This document shows, one piece after another, positions 17,760-26,398 of a stretch of DNA of 64,000 nucleotides. Positions within the stretch are counted from its first letter, which is position 1, and each line of letters opens with the position of its first letter. The position numbers were made by a program, and so were the translations under genes. Source of the DNA: Gemmatimonas sp. UBA7669 (GTDB lineage: Bacteria > Gemmatimonadota > Gemmatimonadetes > Gemmatimonadales > Gemmatimonadaceae). The notes under the pieces are model-generated. The model was given only the letters and a program-made list of their open reading frames with translations. It made no database searches and was not told the origin of the DNA. Location of the stretch: NCBI RefSeq assembly GCF_002483225.1, contig NZ_DLHL01000056.1, positions 36,664 through 100,663 on the forward strand, read 5' to 3'.

Positions 17760-18515
17760 ATGATCGAGATCCAGTCGCTCTCCAAGCGCTACGGCACCTT
17801 CACCGCCGTGCGCTCCCTCGACCTCGTGGTCCCGGCCGGCGAACTGTTCGGCTTCCTCGGTCCCAATGGGGCCGGCAAGACCACCTCCATGCGCATGATC
17901 GCGGGCATTCTGCAGCCGACGGCCGGGCAGATACGCATAGCCGGCCACGATCTGCTGCGCGACCCGCTGAAGGCCAAGCGTGCGCTGGGCTTCATTCCCG
18001 ATCGCCCGTTCATCTACGAGAAACTCACGGGCCTCGAGTTCCTGCGCTTCAGCGCCGGGCTCTATGGGGAAACGGGCCCCGAGGTGGACAAGCGTGGCCA
18101 GGAATTGCTGGCCCTGTTCGACCTTGAGCCGTGGCGTGATGAGCTGGTGGAGAGCTACAGCCATGGCATGCGGCAGAAGCTCATCATTGCGAGCGCCTTT
18201 GTGCATCGGCCGCAGGTGATCGTTGTGGACGAACCGATGGTGGGGCTCGATCCCAAGTCGTCGCGCATCCTCAAGGATCTCTTTCGCGAATACACCCGCC
18301 GTGGGCACACGGTGATGATGAGCACGCACACGCTCGAAGTGGCCGAAGGCATGTGCGATCGCATCGGCATCATGCAGCGCGGCGAACTGGTGGCCTGCGG
18401 CACGATGGACGAGCTGCGCGCGACTTCCGGACGCGACGATGCCCTCGAGGACATCTTCCTCCGCCTTACGGGCGACCGCGTGGCACGCGAGCTGGTCGAG
18501 GTGCTCGATGCCTGA
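17760..18515 (+). CDS. ABC transporter ATP-binding protein (ABC-2 exporter type)
   Basis: The 251-residue ATPase starts MIEIQSLSKRYG. It has Walker A (GPNGAGKTT), a signature that reads YSHGMRQKL in place of LSGGQ, Walker B (VIVVDEPMVGLDP) and the switch histidine (MSTHT). The altered signature and layout match exporters of the ABC-2 group. It overlaps the permease gene by 8 bases, so the two form one complex. The substrate cannot be inferred. Confidence 0.93.
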   Translation: MIEIQSLSKRYGTFTAVRSLDLVVPAGELFGFLGPNGAGKTTSMRMIAGILQPTAGQIRIAGHDLLRDPLKAKRALGFIPDRPFIYEKLTGLEFLRFSAGLYGETGPEVDKRGQELLALFDLEPWRDELVESYSHGMRQKLIIASAFVHRPQVIVVDEPMVGLDPKSSRILKDLFREYTRRGHTVMMSTHTLEVAEGMCDRIGIMQRGELVACGTMDELRATSGRDDALEDIFLRLTGDRVARELVEVLDA

Positions 18516-20202
18516 GCCGGTTGGCGTGGGCGCGCTGGATCTGCTGCGCCCCAAGTGGCAGATGGCGCGGCATCGCTTGCGCACGCACGAACAGGGTGAC
18601 ATCCGGCGTACACTGGTGGTGGGCGCCCTCGGCCTCGGCTTCTGGAGCGTGGCCTTCTTCGTGTCGCTGCGCCTGCTCCGCTATTTCCGCAGCGCCGAAG
18701 ACATCGGCACCCTGCTGGCCGCGAAGTTGCTGGCGCTCATTCTGCTGTCGTTCGTTTCCATTCTGCTGCTGTCCAACACCATTGGCGCCCTGTCGAGCTT
18801 CTTTCTGGCTCGCGATCTGGATCAACTGGCGGCTTCGCCCGTCACACCGGGTGCGCTCTACCGCGCGAGACTGGCCGAAACCGCGCTGCACTCGAGCTGG
18901 ATGGTCGTGCTTCTGCTGGTGCCTGTCATTTCCGCGTATGGCGTCGCGTATGGCGGCGGTGTGGGCTTCGTGCCGTTTGCCCTGGCCGTCATGCTGCCCT
19001 ACCTGCTCATTCCGGCTGCACTTGGGTCAGCGTTCACCCTGCTGCTGGTGAACGTGTTTCCGGCGCGACGCACCCGCGACCTGCTCAGCGTCATCACGGC
19101 GCTGGCCGTGGCGGGGCTGGTTCTCGTTTTCCGCGCCGCGCGGCCCGAGCAGCTCGCGCGCCCCGAAGGCTTTGCCAATTTCATGCAGTTCGTCGCCGCG
19201 CTCGACACACCGTCATCGCCGTGGATGCCGAGCGAGTGGGCGGCCACGGGCATTGTGCGGTTCCTGAATGGCAAGGCGGCCTGGCAGCCATTGCTGCAGC
19301 TGTGGGGCGTGGCGCTGGCGTTGGTCGCGGCTGGTCACCTGGCCTATTCGCGAGGCTGGCGCCGGGCGTACAGCATGGCGCAGGAAGGCGCCAACCGGCA
19401 GCGCCATCAGAAGCCGGCGCGCGGTTGGTTTGATCGCGCCCTGCTGCTGCTTGGACCAGTGCGCCGTGAACTGGTGCTCAAGGAACTGCGTGTGTTCTCA
19501 CGCGACAGCACCCAGTGGTCGCAGCTGGTGCTATTGGCCGTGTTGCTGGTGGTGTACGTGGCCAACGTCCGCTATTTGCCGCTCAACGGACCGGGTGTGT
19601 CCACCCTGCTGCGCAACATCGTGCCATTTCTCAATCTCGCGCTGGCGGGCTTCGTATTGGCCAGCATTGCCGCGCGCTTCGTGTTTCCCAGCGTGAGTCT
19701 CGAAGGGCGAGCGCTGTGGCTGCTGCGTTCGAGTCCACTGCCCATGCGCGATCTGCTCTGGGCCAAGTTCTGGGTGGGCGCCGTGCCGTTGTTCACACTC
19801 GCGCTGGTCCTGGTGGGTGCCACCAACATGCTGCTCGGCGTCATGCCGTTTGTGCACATGGTGTCCCTGCTGGCCATTGCCGCCCTGGTGTTTCCGCTCA
19901 CCGCCATGGCGCTTGGCTTTGGCACCTTCTATCCGCGCTTCGACAGTGAGAACGCGGCGCAGATTCCGACGTCCTTTGGCGGCCTGCTGTTCATGCTCTC
20001 GTCGGTGGGTGTCATTGGCCTCGTGGCCTACCTCGCGGGACGTCCGGCGGCCCGCTGGGTGGTGGCCTCGCACTACGGCTGGGACAAGTCTGCCCTCGAT
20101 CTCCTCTGGCCCTTTGCGGTGGCGCTCACCATCTGCGTGACACTCACCGTGCTGCCACTGAGTCTGGCTCGGCAGCGTCTGGAGCAACTCGAGCGGGCCT
20201 GA
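18508..20202 (+). CDS. ABC-2-like transporter permease
   Basis: The 564-residue protein has about twelve hydrophobic spans arranged in two halves (roughly residues 35-290 and 330-560), separated by a basic loop. Its start overlaps the end of the ATPase gene. An SSFFLARDLDQLAASPV segment in the first half resembles putative ABC exporter permeases with a duplicated membrane domain. With the preceding ATPase it probably makes an exporter of unknown substrate. Confidence 0.82.
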   Translation: MPEPVGVGALDLLRPKWQMARHRLRTHEQGDIRRTLVVGALGLGFWSVAFFVSLRLLRYFRSAEDIGTLLAAKLLALILLSFVSILLLSNTIGALSSFFLARDLDQLAASPVTPGALYRARLAETALHSSWMVVLLLVPVISAYGVAYGGGVGFVPFALAVMLPYLLIPAALGSAFTLLLVNVFPARRTRDLLSVITALAVAGLVLVFRAARPEQLARPEGFANFMQFVAALDTPSSPWMPSEWAATGIVRFLNGKAAWQPLLQLWGVALALVAAGHLAYSRGWRRAYSMAQEGANRQRHQKPARGWFDRALLLLGPVRRELVLKELRVFSRDSTQWSQLVLLAVLLVVYVANVRYLPLNGPGVSTLLRNIVPFLNLALAGFVLASIAARFVFPSVSLEGRALWLLRSSPLPMRDLLWAKFWVGAVPLFTLALVLVGATNMLLGVMPFVHMVSLLAIAALVFPLTAMALGFGTFYPRFDSENAAQIPTSFGGLLFMLSSVGVIGLVAYLAGRPAARWVVASHYGWDKSALDLLWPFAVALTICVTLTVLPLSLARQRLEQLERA

Positions 20203-20234
20203 CGCGGCGCGGCGGCTCCACTACGTTTGGCGCC

Positions 20235-21008
20235 ATGGCCCGTCGTGCTTCTTCCGCCAAAGCCCTGCCCGAGCCCGTGGTGGACTCGGCCGCCGCCTCC
20301 AGCTTTCGACGGCGTCTGCATCGCTGGTATCGCGCCAATGCGCGTGATCTGCCCTGGCGCCGGACGCGGGATCCCTATCGGATCCTGATTTCCGAACTGA
20401 TGCTGCAGCAGACGCAGGTCTCGCGTGTGCTCGACTTCTATGCGCGATTCCTCGATCGTTTTCCGACACTGGATGCACTGGCCGCGGCCCGTCCTCAACG
20501 TGTATTGGACGCGTGGTCGGGACTGGGCTACTACGCCCGTGCGCGCAACCTGCACGCGCTGGCCCGCGAAGTGCACGGCAATCGTGACGGCGTAATTCCT
20601 TCCGAACCCGAGGCCCTGCGTGCACTACCGGGCATTGGCGCCTACACGGCGGGCGCCGTGGCGTCATTTGCCTACGAAAAGCGCGCGGCGCTGGTGGACA
20701 CGAACGTGGCCCGTGTGCTGCAGCGCTACTTCGCGCCGGAGCTTCCGCTCAAGTCTGGTGCGGGCCTTCGTCGACTCTGGAGCATTGCACAACAGTTGCT
20801 GCCGCGAACGGGTGCGCTCACCTGGACGCACAACCAGGCCCTGATGGAGTTGGGCGCCCTCGTGTGCAGCGCGCGCGCGCCGCAGTGTCCGGTGTGCCCG
20901 GTGCGCCGAGGTTGCGCGAGCAGCGAATTGCTGCAGAAAGCAAAACGGCCCACCAAGGTGGGCCGTGTGCCGCGCAAACCGAAAACGTCAGGCCGCAGCC
21001 AGCTGTGA
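20235..21008 (+). CDS. mutY: A/G-specific adenine glycosylase, short form
   Basis: The 257-residue enzyme has the MutY catalytic core: ISELMLQQTQV with the catalytic Glu54, the helix-hairpin-helix LPGIGAYTAGAV, the catalytic Asp155 in ALVDTNVAR, and a 4Fe-4S cluster loop with Cys 211, 218, 221 and 227 in the expected spacing. It removes adenine mispaired with 8-oxoguanine. It stops soon after the iron-sulfur loop, so the C-terminal MutT-like domain that reads 8-oxoG (present in the about 350-residue E. coli protein) is missing. A minus-strand terminator lies inside its 3' end, and its last 21 bases overlap the opposing gene. Confidence 0.9.
   Translation: MARRASSAKALPEPVVDSAAASSFRRRLHRWYRANARDLPWRRTRDPYRILISELMLQQTQVSRVLDFYARFLDRFPTLDALAAARPQRVLDAWSGLGYYARARNLHALAREVHGNRDGVIPSEPEALRALPGIGAYTAGAVASFAYEKRAALVDTNVARVLQRYFAPELPLKSGAGLRRLWSIAQQLLPRTGALTWTHNQALMELGALVCSARAPQCPVCPVRRGCASSELLQKAKRPTKVGRVPRKPKTSGRSQL
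20934..20966 (-). terminator. Rho-independent terminator of the ccm operon, inside mutY
   Basis: ACGGCCCACC and GGTGGGCCGT form a perfect 10-bp stem with a 2-base loop. On the minus strand it is followed by TTTTGCTTTC. It sits 21 bases past the stop of the ccmI-like gene and within codons of mutY on the other strand. Confidence 0.85.
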
Positions 21009-21548
21009 ACCGCAGCCGCTGCAGAAGCGGGAGCCGGCGACGTTGATGCTCGTGCCGCAGGTCCCACAGGCTCCAGGCAGATACCCACCGCAACCAGAGC
21101 AGTACAACGCGTCCGGTTCAGGACGCGGTCCGCAACTGGCGCAGGATTGCTGGCGCCCCCGCGCCTTCGCAATGGCGGCTTCCACGGGATCCGCGGCTTC
21201 GTCTGCGGCCGCATCTGCGGCAGCATCTGCGGCAGCGGACGACATGACCAGCGTGGCCGCTGATCCGCGATCAGCAGCCCGCAGCTCCTCGAGCGCGGCC
21301 TTGGTATAGCGCGCCTTCAGATCGGCGTAGTCACCGTCGCTGAGCTTGCCTGTCTCACGATCAAACTCGATCTCGCGCAGCGCATCGACGGCCGTGGACG
21401 GACGATCATCGTCATCGAGCGCAGACTTGCCGTCTCGAGCCGGCGTAATGATGGTGCCGGCAAGGAGGGGAGCCAACACCACGGTCAAGGCGCCGAGTGC
21501 GAGCAGGGTCCCCACGACGAGCGGCATCGCGCCTTCAGGAATGGCCAT
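20988..21548 (-). CDS. CcmI-like N-terminus fused to a double zinc ribbon
   Basis: The 186-residue protein starts with one membrane helix (about residues 9-33). ALREIEFDRETGKLSDGDYA follows, a segment typical of CcmI and related cytochrome c maturation proteins. After an Ala/Asp/Glu-rich linker come two zinc-ribbon pairs, CASCG...YCSGCGG and CGTCG...FCSGCGS. Its ATG overlaps the ccmH stop by one base, tying it to the ccm operon. CcmI normally presents apocytochrome with TPR repeats; here the TPR part is replaced. Role inferred from context. Confidence 0.75.
   Translation of the reverse strand: MAIPEGAMPLVVGTLLALGALTVVLAPLLAGTIITPARDGKSALDDDDRPSTAVDALREIEFDRETGKLSDGDYADLKARYTKAALEELRAADRGSAATLVMSSAAADAAADAAADEAADPVEAAIAKARGRQQSCASCGPRPEPDALYCSGCGGYLPGACGTCGTSINVAGSRFCSGCGSQLAAA
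21201..21236. repeat. Three 12-bp tandem repeats in the ccmI-like gene
   Basis: Three in-frame 12-base units (about tctgcggcagca) encode the Ala-Ala-Asp-Ala linker of the ccmI-like protein. They probably arose by slippage. Confidence 0.8.
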
Positions 21549-22231
21549 CAGCGGTCGTCCTTGAGTGCGGCCTGCAAGCGGGCGAGTTCATCGGGTGTGG
21601 CATCGAGGTCTGACAGCGCGTCGTTCGCGGAGGACGAAGACGCGGTTGCCGAGGCTGATACCAGGTCGCGTGCCGCCCGCGCCTCTGCCGCGCGGCGGGC
21701 GTTGAGGCGCCAGCTGCGCAGCAACACGCCAATCCCGACGGCGCCGAGCGCCAGTCCGGCAAAGGGCGCAAACCACGCCAGCAGATTGAAGCCCTGCTTG
21801 CGCGGTGAATTCAGAATGAAGTCCCCGTAGGTACCGATGAGGGCTTCCATGATCTCGTCTGCCGTGTATCCACCGTCCACGAGACGCTGGATGTCACCAT
21901 GCACGGCAGGCGAGATACCACACTGAAAGTCCGTGGTGCGGCAGGTGTAGATGTCGAGCGTGCAGGGACAGGGGCAGGCCAGGTTGCGCTCGAAGGCCTC
22001 AACCTGCCTGGCGTCCATGGTGGGCTTGGCGCCCGGCTTGGGCGGACGCGACACCGGCTTGTACGAGTCGGCCGACATGGTCACGGTGCCGGTGCTCGCC
22101 TCAGGCTGCGCCGGTGCCGCCGCGTCCTGCGCCGTAGCGGGCCAGGCCATGCCCGCCACGCCAACCACGGTCACGCCGGTGCGAAACAGGAAATCCCGGC
22201 GCGTGCTGCGAAAAGACGACAAACGCCTCAC
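21548..22231 (-). CDS. ccmH: CcmH-like cytochrome c maturation protein, cysteine-rich variant
   Basis: The 227-residue protein has an N-terminal signal with a twin-arginine-like motif (STRRDFLF), a periplasmic domain and a membrane helix near residues 150-170. The usual CcmH LRCxxC motif is replaced by NLACPCPCTLDIYTC, with further Cys at 104. The flanking helices match the family (GDIQRLVDGGYTADEIMEAL, IGTYGDFILNSPRKQGFN). CcmH reduces apocytochrome haem-binding cysteines before haem attachment. Start and stop overlap ccmF and the ccmI-like gene. Export by Tat is inference. Confidence 0.87.
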   Translation of the reverse strand: MRRLSSFRSTRRDFLFRTGVTVVGVAGMAWPATAQDAAAPAQPEASTGTVTMSADSYKPVSRPPKPGAKPTMDARQVEAFERNLACPCPCTLDIYTCRTTDFQCGISPAVHGDIQRLVDGGYTADEIMEALIGTYGDFILNSPRKQGFNLLAWFAPFAGLALGAVGIGVLLRSWRLNARRAAEARAARDLVSASATASSSSANDALSDLDATPDELARLQAALKDDR

Positions 22232-24264
22232 GCGCCCGCTCCCGCCACTTCGGTGTCACGCCCCATCGGGATTTGCGCCACGTAGCCGCTCTCACGTTCG
22301 GCACGCTGCGCCTGCGGCCACATCACGATGAGGCCACCAAAGGCCATGATGATGCCGCCGAACCACACCCACCACACCAGCGGGTTGAAGTGGATGTGCA
22401 CCGCCGCCGTTTCGCGATCGGCCGCGCCCGTGAACACGAGATACACATCCTGTTGCATGGACTCGAGGATACCCACTTCGGTCGACGGCTCGAACGTGGG
22501 CTCACCCTGCGTATTCACATGCTGGCGCTTTTCACTGGAAAGCAGGCCCATGGGCTTGCCGTCCTTGGTGACGTCGAAGGTAACCGACAGCACGCGGCGA
22601 TTGAGCTGTTCGAAGCTCGAGAGGCCCTGGCTGGTGAACGTCCACTCGTGGCCGTACGGGTCCTTGGCCGTGACCGTCTCGCCGGTCTTGAGCAGGGCCG
22701 TTACGTCGGTCTTGAACATGAGACCCGCAAAGGCGCAGAACAGCAGCACCACACCGAAGTGCACGATGTAACCGCCGTAGCGACGGCGATTGCGCGCCAC
22801 CAGACGCACCGACGCCACGGCAAGCCCTTCGTCATACATGCGGCGGCGGGCGCCGATGCCCTTGGCGAACTCCTGCACAATGGTGCCGATGACAAAACCG
22901 GCCAGCAGATAGGACACCAGCGCGTAGGGGTCGCGCATGCCGAGCGCGAGCAGCGCCACCAATGTGGCCACGCCGGCGATCACCGGCCAGGTGAACTGCC
23001 GCTGCAGATTGCTGACCGACGCCTTGCGCCACGCGATCAGCGGTCCGATACCGGTGAGCGCCAGCAGCAGCAACCCGAGGGGCGCGTTCACCGAATTGAA
23101 GAACGGCGGACCCACCGTGATCTTGTCGCCCTTCACCCACTCGCTGAGAATGGGGAAGATGGTGCCCCAGAGCGTGGCGAAGCAGATGCCGATGAGCACC
23201 AGATTGTTGTACAGGAAGGCGGCCTCGCGGCTCACCATGCTTTCCAGTTCGGCCTTGGCCTGCAGGTCGTTGAGCCGCGTGCTCACCAGCCAGGCCGTGA
23301 GCGCCGTGGCCGCAATGAGGAAGCCCAGGAACCAGTTGCCCACGTTGGACTGCGCGAAGGCATGCACGCTCTCGATGATGCCCGAGCGCGTGATGAAGGT
23401 GCCAAGGATGGTGAGCAGGAAGGACAGCACCACCAGCGTCACGTTCCACTTGCGCAGCATGCCGCGCTTTTCCTGGATCATGATGCTGTGCAGGAAAGCC
23501 GTCACCGTGAGCCACGGCAGGAAGGAGGAGTTCTCCACGGCATCCCAGGCCCAGTAGCCCGACCAGCCCAATTCCACATAGGCCCACCACATGCCCAGCA
23601 CAATACCGATGGTCAGGAAGAACCAGCTCACCAGTGCCCAGCGACGCACGGCACCCAACCACTGCGCATCAAGCTGGCGCGTAATGAGCGCGCCCACGGC
23701 AAAGGCAAACGGCACCGACGTGGCGATGTAGCCGAGGTACAGCATGGGCGGATGCGCGGCCATGCCCGGATTCTGCAGCTGCGGGTTCATGCCGCGGCCG
23801 TCGATGGGCACCCAGTCGAGACGCTCGTAGGGATTGGCGCCGAATGCCGTCGTCATGAGGAAGAACAACGACACCACACCCAGCGTCCCTGTCACATACG
23901 GCATCATGCCGCGGTTGCTCTGCCGGTTGGCAAACACCGCGATAGCCGAGTACAGGGTGAGGATGAGCACCCAGAACAGCATCGACCCGGCCTGACCGGC
24001 CCAGAACGCCGTGAAGGTGTAAACCTTCGGCAGATTCGCGCTGGTATACGAGGCGACGAACTTGATCGAGAAATCGTGGGTGAACAACGCCACCCAGAGG
24101 CCGATCGAGGCGAGGAGAGTGAAGAAGAAGGTGGCGTACATGGCACGCTCACCGCTCTTCACCAGGTCGGCGCGGCCCTGAAGCCCGCCAGAGAACGACA
24201 CGGTAGTCGTCCAGGCGGCCATGAGCAGGGCCACCCAGAGTGACAGTTCACCAACGAGAATCAT
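22228..24264 (-). CDS. ccmF: Cytochrome c haem lyase CcmF
   Basis: The 678-residue protein has about fifteen membrane helices. The tryptophan-rich haem-handling (WWD) motif reads WAYVELGWSGYWAWDAVENS. Conserved segments include GAFITRQLDAQW-like and SILGTFITRSGIIESVHAF-like stretches, and the periplasmic C-terminal domain and last helix are present. CcmF takes haem from CcmE and ligates it to apocytochrome c with CcmH. It overlaps ccmH by 4 bases and follows ccmE by 42 bases. Confidence 0.96.
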   Translation of the reverse strand: MILVGELSLWVALLMAAWTTTVSFSGGLQGRADLVKSGERAMYATFFFTLLASIGLWVALFTHDFSIKFVASYTSANLPKVYTFTAFWAGQAGSMLFWVLILTLYSAIAVFANRQSNRGMMPYVTGTLGVVSLFFLMTTAFGANPYERLDWVPIDGRGMNPQLQNPGMAAHPPMLYLGYIATSVPFAFAVGALITRQLDAQWLGAVRRWALVSWFFLTIGIVLGMWWAYVELGWSGYWAWDAVENSSFLPWLTVTAFLHSIMIQEKRGMLRKWNVTLVVLSFLLTILGTFITRSGIIESVHAFAQSNVGNWFLGFLIAATALTAWLVSTRLNDLQAKAELESMVSREAAFLYNNLVLIGICFATLWGTIFPILSEWVKGDKITVGPPFFNSVNAPLGLLLLALTGIGPLIAWRKASVSNLQRQFTWPVIAGVATLVALLALGMRDPYALVSYLLAGFVIGTIVQEFAKGIGARRRMYDEGLAVASVRLVARNRRRYGGYIVHFGVVLLFCAFAGLMFKTDVTALLKTGETVTAKDPYGHEWTFTSQGLSSFEQLNRRVLSVTFDVTKDGKPMGLLSSEKRQHVNTQGEPTFEPSTEVGILESMQQDVYLVFTGAADRETAAVHIHFNPLVWWVWFGGIIMAFGGLIVMWPQAQRAERESGYVAQIPMGRDTEVAGAGA

Positions 24265-24306
24265 CTGAGGCCTCGTGCCACGGATGTGGCGCGGTCGACG
24301 ATGGAG

Positions 24307-24762
24307 TTACGCCTTGGGGACCGAGGCGGGATGCTGGGCGCCGGCCGGATACTGGCCGGGCTGGCCCGGGGCATTCTCATAACGGGACGCGCACTTGGCC
24401 AACAGCGTTGTGGCCTGGAAGGTGCCACTGGCATCCAGCCGACCCTCGACCACCACGTCCACGCCATCGGTGAACGTGTCAGGAGCGACGCCGCGATAGT
24501 GCACCTTGTAGGTCTGCGTGCCGTCGGTCATGCGGAACGTGAGTTCCCGACCGCTCGGATCGCGGTCAATCGACCCGGCTTCCACCCGTGCGCCCACCTT
24601 CACGCCATTCTTCTGGAAGCGCGGGCTGTCGGCCACCTTGGCCGCCAGTTCAGTGGGCGTGAGGTAATAGGTGGCCGTCTCGTCGATCGAGCTGGCCATC
24701 AGGTAGCTGGCGGTGCCGAGGACCAGCACGCCGCCGAGCAGGAACTTGTTGCGAGCTTTCAT
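24307..24762 (-). CDS. ccmE: Cytochrome c-type haem chaperone CcmE, Cys-type
   Basis: The 151-residue protein has one N-terminal membrane anchor and the CcmE beta-barrel (TYYLTPTELAAK, KVGARVEAGSI, VHYRGVAPDTFTDG, VVVEGRLDASGTF). In place of the haem-binding histidine of the common HxxxY motif, it has LAKCASRY: Cys124 with Tyr128, a CxxxY form. CxxxY CcmE proteins are known from Desulfovibrio-type systems and some archaea. It carries haem in the periplasm to CcmF. CcmA-D are not in the window. Confidence 0.94.
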   Translation of the reverse strand: MKARNKFLLGGVLVLGTASYLMASSIDETATYYLTPTELAAKVADSPRFQKNGVKVGARVEAGSIDRDPSGRELTFRMTDGTQTYKVHYRGVAPDTFTDGVDVVVEGRLDASGTFQATTLLAKCASRYENAPGQPGQYPAGAQHPASVPKA

Positions 24763-24853
24763 GATGCCGCCGCCCTGTGAGGGTCCGGTGAGGATACCTG
24801 CAAGATAGCCCCGAAGGTCCCCTTCCCGTCAGTGCTGAACGGATTCTGGGGCG

Positions 24854-26335
24854 CTATTGCTCCCGGTCACGTGCCCAGGCCAGTGTGGTCCGGACCGCGC
24901 GTCTCCAGCCGGCGTAGGCAGTGGACGCCGCCTCAGCCCCTTCGGCCGACGGCTCAAAGCGATCGAAGCGCCGACCGGCCAGAAACTCGCTCGCATCCCG
25001 CCAGACACCGGTCGCCAGACCCGCGAGCCCGGCCGCACCCAACGCCGTGGTCTCCACCAGATCCGGCCGCTCCACCGGCACATGCAGCACGTCGGCCTGG
25101 AACTGCATGAGCCAATCGTTGCCCGTGGCGCCACCGTCCACACGCAGCCGGTCGAAGGGCACCTGCCCCTGCGTGCGCATGTCGCCCAGCACGTCACGCG
25201 TGGCATAGGCCATGGCCTCGAGCGCGGCCCGCGCGAAATGCGCCGCCGTCGTGCCCCGCGTCAGTCCCACGATCGTGCCGCGCGCGTTGGGCTCCCAGTC
25301 CGGCGCGCCCAGCCCCACCAGGGCCGGCACGAAGTACACCCCCTCATTGGATGGCAGCGACCGCGCCATGGCCTCGGTGTCCTTGCTGGAAGCAATCACG
25401 CCGAGGCCATCTCGCAGCCACTGCACCGCCGCGCCAGCCACGAAGATGCTGGCCTCGAGCGCAAAGACCGGTTGACCCGTGGCGTCGCAGGCAATGGTCG
25501 TGAGCAAACCGGAGCCGGGTGCCGGCCGGTGCGCCCCGGTGTTGAGCAGCAGGAAGGCGCCCGTGCCATAGGTGTTCTTGCCGTCGCCGGGTGCCCACCC
25601 CCCCTGACCAAACAGGGCCGATTGCTGATCACCGGCAATGCCTGCAATGGGCACCACCGCCCCCAGCGTGGCCATGGTGCTGTGCCCCACTTCACCACTC
25701 GACGGCACGATGCGTGGTAGCACCTCCATGGGCACGCCAAACAGCGCGCACAACTCCGGCGACCATGTGCGCGTGCCCAGATCGTACAGCATGGTCCGCG
25801 AGGCATTCGTGTGGTCGGTGACATGCGCCGCCCCACCCGTGAGGTGCCACACCAGCCAACTGTCGATGGTGCCCGCCGCCAACTCGCCACGTGCAGCGCG
25901 CGCCGCGTGATCATGCTGCGCGAGCAACCACTCGAGCTTGGTGGCACTGAAGTACGGATCGGTGACGAGCCCCGTCCGCTCGGCAATCATGCTGGCCTGC
26001 GGCGCGAGGGCGGCACAGCGCTCCGCGGTTCGTCTGTCCTGCCACACGATCGCGCGATGCACCGCCCGTCCGGTGGCACGCTCCCACAGGACGATGGTCT
26101 CGCGCTGATTGGTGATGCCCACCGCCGCCGGCGTCTCACCAGCCGCCGCGATGGCCTCGCGCGCCGCGCTCAGTGTCTTCTCGAGAATCTCGTGCGGGTC
26201 GTGCTCCACCCAACCGGGCGCCGGAAAGTGCTGCGTGATTTCCCGGTAGGCGCGAGCGCGCACCTGCCCGTCGTGCGCAATCATGAGACAGGTGGTCCCA
26301 GTAGTCCCCTGGTCGATGGCCAGCACACAGGTCAT
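24854..26335 (-). CDS. glpK: Glycerol kinase
   Basis: The 493-residue FGGY-family kinase starts MTCVLAIDQGTTGTTCLMIA. Visible features are GITNQRETIVLWERATGRAV, the substrate-binding IVWQDRRTAERC, GIAGDQQSALFGQG, NTYGTGAFLLLNTG and the C-terminal DGGATGNDWLMQFQADVL. It phosphorylates glycerol to sn-glycerol 3-phosphate. No glpF or glpD is adjacent. It lies about 60 bases downstream of mtnA on the same strand and before ccmE. Confidence 0.96.
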   Translation of the reverse strand: MTCVLAIDQGTTGTTCLMIAHDGQVRARAYREITQHFPAPGWVEHDPHEILEKTLSAAREAIAAAGETPAAVGITNQRETIVLWERATGRAVHRAIVWQDRRTAERCAALAPQASMIAERTGLVTDPYFSATKLEWLLAQHDHAARAARGELAAGTIDSWLVWHLTGGAAHVTDHTNASRTMLYDLGTRTWSPELCALFGVPMEVLPRIVPSSGEVGHSTMATLGAVVPIAGIAGDQQSALFGQGGWAPGDGKNTYGTGAFLLLNTGAHRPAPGSGLLTTIACDATGQPVFALEASIFVAGAAVQWLRDGLGVIASSKDTEAMARSLPSNEGVYFVPALVGLGAPDWEPNARGTIVGLTRGTTAAHFARAALEAMAYATRDVLGDMRTQGQVPFDRLRVDGGATGNDWLMQFQADVLHVPVERPDLVETTALGAAGLAGLATGVWRDASEFLAGRRFDRFEPSAEGAEAASTAYAGWRRAVRTTLAWARDREQ

Positions 26336-26398
26336 GCAGTGTCTCCGGAAGACGGCGAACGGTTTCGCGTTGCGGCAGACACCGCGGCCTGGCGACGA

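Noticed and set aside
17760..20202. The ABC pair as CcmA/CcmB of the nearby ccm cluster
   Set aside because: The ATPase is about 50 residues longer than CcmA and the permease is twice the size of CcmB, on the opposite strand. It is an ABC-2-type exporter.
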